A stretch of DNA of 7,661 nt, from the NCBI RefSeq assembly GCF_965657105.1, contig NZ_CBFHNB010000076.1, positions 1 to 7,661 on the forward strand, in the 5' to 3' direction. Below, one piece after another: positions 6,777 through 7,661 of the stretch. Source of the DNA: Puniceispirillum sp965657105 (GTDB taxonomy: Bacteria; Pseudomonadota; Alphaproteobacteria; Puniceispirillales; Puniceispirillaceae). Under the pieces are notes generated by a model that was not told the origin of the DNA, did no database searches, and saw only the letters and a program-made list of their open reading frames with translations. The translations under genes and the position numbers were made by a program. The first letter of the stretch is position 1. Every line of letters begins with the position of its first letter.

Positions 6777-7661
6777 TCAGATATGTGATATCGCATCGAC
6801 CGCCTTATTCACCGCTGCTTCTGTCTTATGCAGATCCGCTTCGCTGATCGCCAGCGACGGGTACAGCTTTGACGGTGATTTCAAAATACCCTGTTCGCGC
6901 AGAGTTTGATTATATAATGTAGCCAGCGCGGGCAGGTTATGTTTTGTGCTGCGGTAATCAATGCAACTATCTTTTGTGAACAGCACATCAAACAGGGTTT
7001 CATCGCCAACAATCTGATGCGGAATGCCCGCCTTATTCAAATGGTCAGACTGCATGTTCTGCAGGCGTTTCCCTGTCTGGCGCAATGTTTTATATTGGCC
7101 GTGCCGGCGCAGAATTTCCATTGTTTTGAGACCCGCAACAGACGCCACCGGGTTGCCTGATAGGGTGCCCAGCTGCATTAGCCATTTATCACCGCCAACA
7201 ATCGCTTTATCAAAATGCTGCATAATCTCTGCGCTCGCGCCCAACGCGGCTAATGGGAAGCCGCCTCCAATGATTTTACCAAGCGTGCAGATATCAGGCG
7301 TGACGCCATATCGTTCCTGGGCACCGCCATAGGCCAAACGGAAGCCGGTGACAATCTCATCAAAAATCAGAAGCACATGATATTTGTCACATAACGCCCG
7401 TAGCCCGGCCAGAAACCCAGGTTGCGGCGGGATAATCCGCTGTAGTGGTTCTGCAATAATCGCGGCAATAGTATCATGCTCTGCCAACAGCATCTCAACA
7501 GCTGCTAGATCATTGAACGGGGCGATCAGCATCTCGTCACGGACAGATTGCGGAATGCCAGCGCTATCGGGCACAGCTTGCGGAAAATTAACTTGGCGTG
7601 TTGGGGCAAGGCTCATCTGGGCTTCGGCGCTCATGCCGTGATACCCACCTTCAAATTTCAA
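6777..7661 (-). CDS. Class III (PLP-dependent) aminotransferase, GSA-aminotransferase-like, N-terminus beyond the window
   Basis: PLP enzyme moving or shifting an amino group, in the fold-type I group with glutamate-1-semialdehyde 2,1-aminomutase. Only the last 294 codons are present. The first visible codon TTG is an internal Leu of the conserved (L)KFEGGYHG segment, so the gene continues past base 7661; full members have about 420-450 residues. Visible features, counted from the edge: GGYHG (5-9), AAIIAEPLQ (66-74), LIFDEIVTGFR (98-108) with Asp101 for the PLP ring nitrogen, GVTPDICTLGKIIGGGFPLAALG (119-141) with Lys129 as Schiff-base lysine, and GTLSGNP (165-171), whose Thr166 would touch the PLP phosphate of the partner subunit. 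The C-terminal small domain ends normally (LYPSLAISEADLHKTE, then AVDAISHI), so the 3' end is intact. The gene points toward the ABC operon and is followed by a crotonase remnant. Residues here do not fix the substrate; a true hemL is possible but less likely than an HemL-like paralogue, because the surrounding genes are catabolic. Confidence 0.9.
   Translation of the reverse strand: MKFEGGYHGMSAEAQMSLAPTRQVNFPQAVPDSAGIPQSVRDEMLIAPFNDLAAVEMLLAEHDTIAAIIAEPLQRIIPPQPGFLAGLRALCDKYHVLLIFDEIVTGFRLAYGGAQERYGVTPDICTLGKIIGGGFPLAALGASAEIMQHFDKAIVGGDKWLMQLGTLSGNPVASVAGLKTMEILRRHGQYKTLRQTGKRLQNMQSDHLNKAGIPHQIVGDETLFDVLFTKDSCIDYRSTKHNLPALATLYNQTLREQGILKSPSKLYPSLAISEADLHKTEAAVNKAVDAISHI

Noticed and set aside
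7024..7332. Plus-strand open frame of 102 codons antisense to the aminotransferase.
   Set aside because: It mirrors a clearly coding minus-strand gene with intact PLP motifs; the product has no recognisable features.
1..7661. CRISPR array, tRNA/rRNA genes, insertion sequence or phage attachment site.
   Set aside because: No regularly spaced repeats, no cloverleaf, no transposase motifs and no flanking inverted or direct repeats were seen by eye.

Overview
The window holds one plus-strand operon for import and cleavage of a small glycoside (bases 5-6343), followed by a minus-strand block with a decayed crotonase gene and the 3' part of a class III aminotransferase gene (6354-7661). The organism looks like a Gram-negative proteobacterium of intermediate GC. 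A Sec signal peptide on the binding protein, MalFGK2-type transporter parts and close relatives in marine and soil Alphaproteobacteria (recalled, not searched) make a marine alphaproteobacterium of the SAR116 type a reasonable guess, but there is no rRNA or other marker to prove it.

Operon layout: periplasmic solute-binding protein (5-1345); a strong stem-loop in the only sizeable spacer (1356-1381); MalF-like permease (1411-2736); MalG-like permease overlapping it by one base (2736-3965); a cytoplasmic GH63-type glycoside hydrolase (3970-5274); and a MalK/UgpC-like ATPase (5285-6343), whose Shine-Dalgarno overlaps the hydrolase stop codon. The simplest reading is that the binding protein captures the glycoside, the two permeases and the ATPase import it intact, and the hydrolase cleaves it inside the cell. 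The hydrolase resembles mannosylglycerate/glucosylglycerate hydrolases, so the likely cargo is one of these compatible solutes. No regulator of the operon is in the window, and its promoter lies upstream of base 1.

The permeases are unusual. The MalF-like protein carries an Ig-like, DUF11-resembling domain with two cysteines in the periplasmic loop after its first membrane helix. The MalG-like protein has about 125 extra, mostly hydrophobic, N-terminal residues before the normal permease core.

Downstream, on the minus strand, the last ~120 codons of an enoyl-CoA hydratase can be read only across two frameshifts, and its N-terminal half is missing. It is therefore a truncated pseudogene lying between the convergent ATPase and aminotransferase genes. 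The aminotransferase runs off the right edge of the window.
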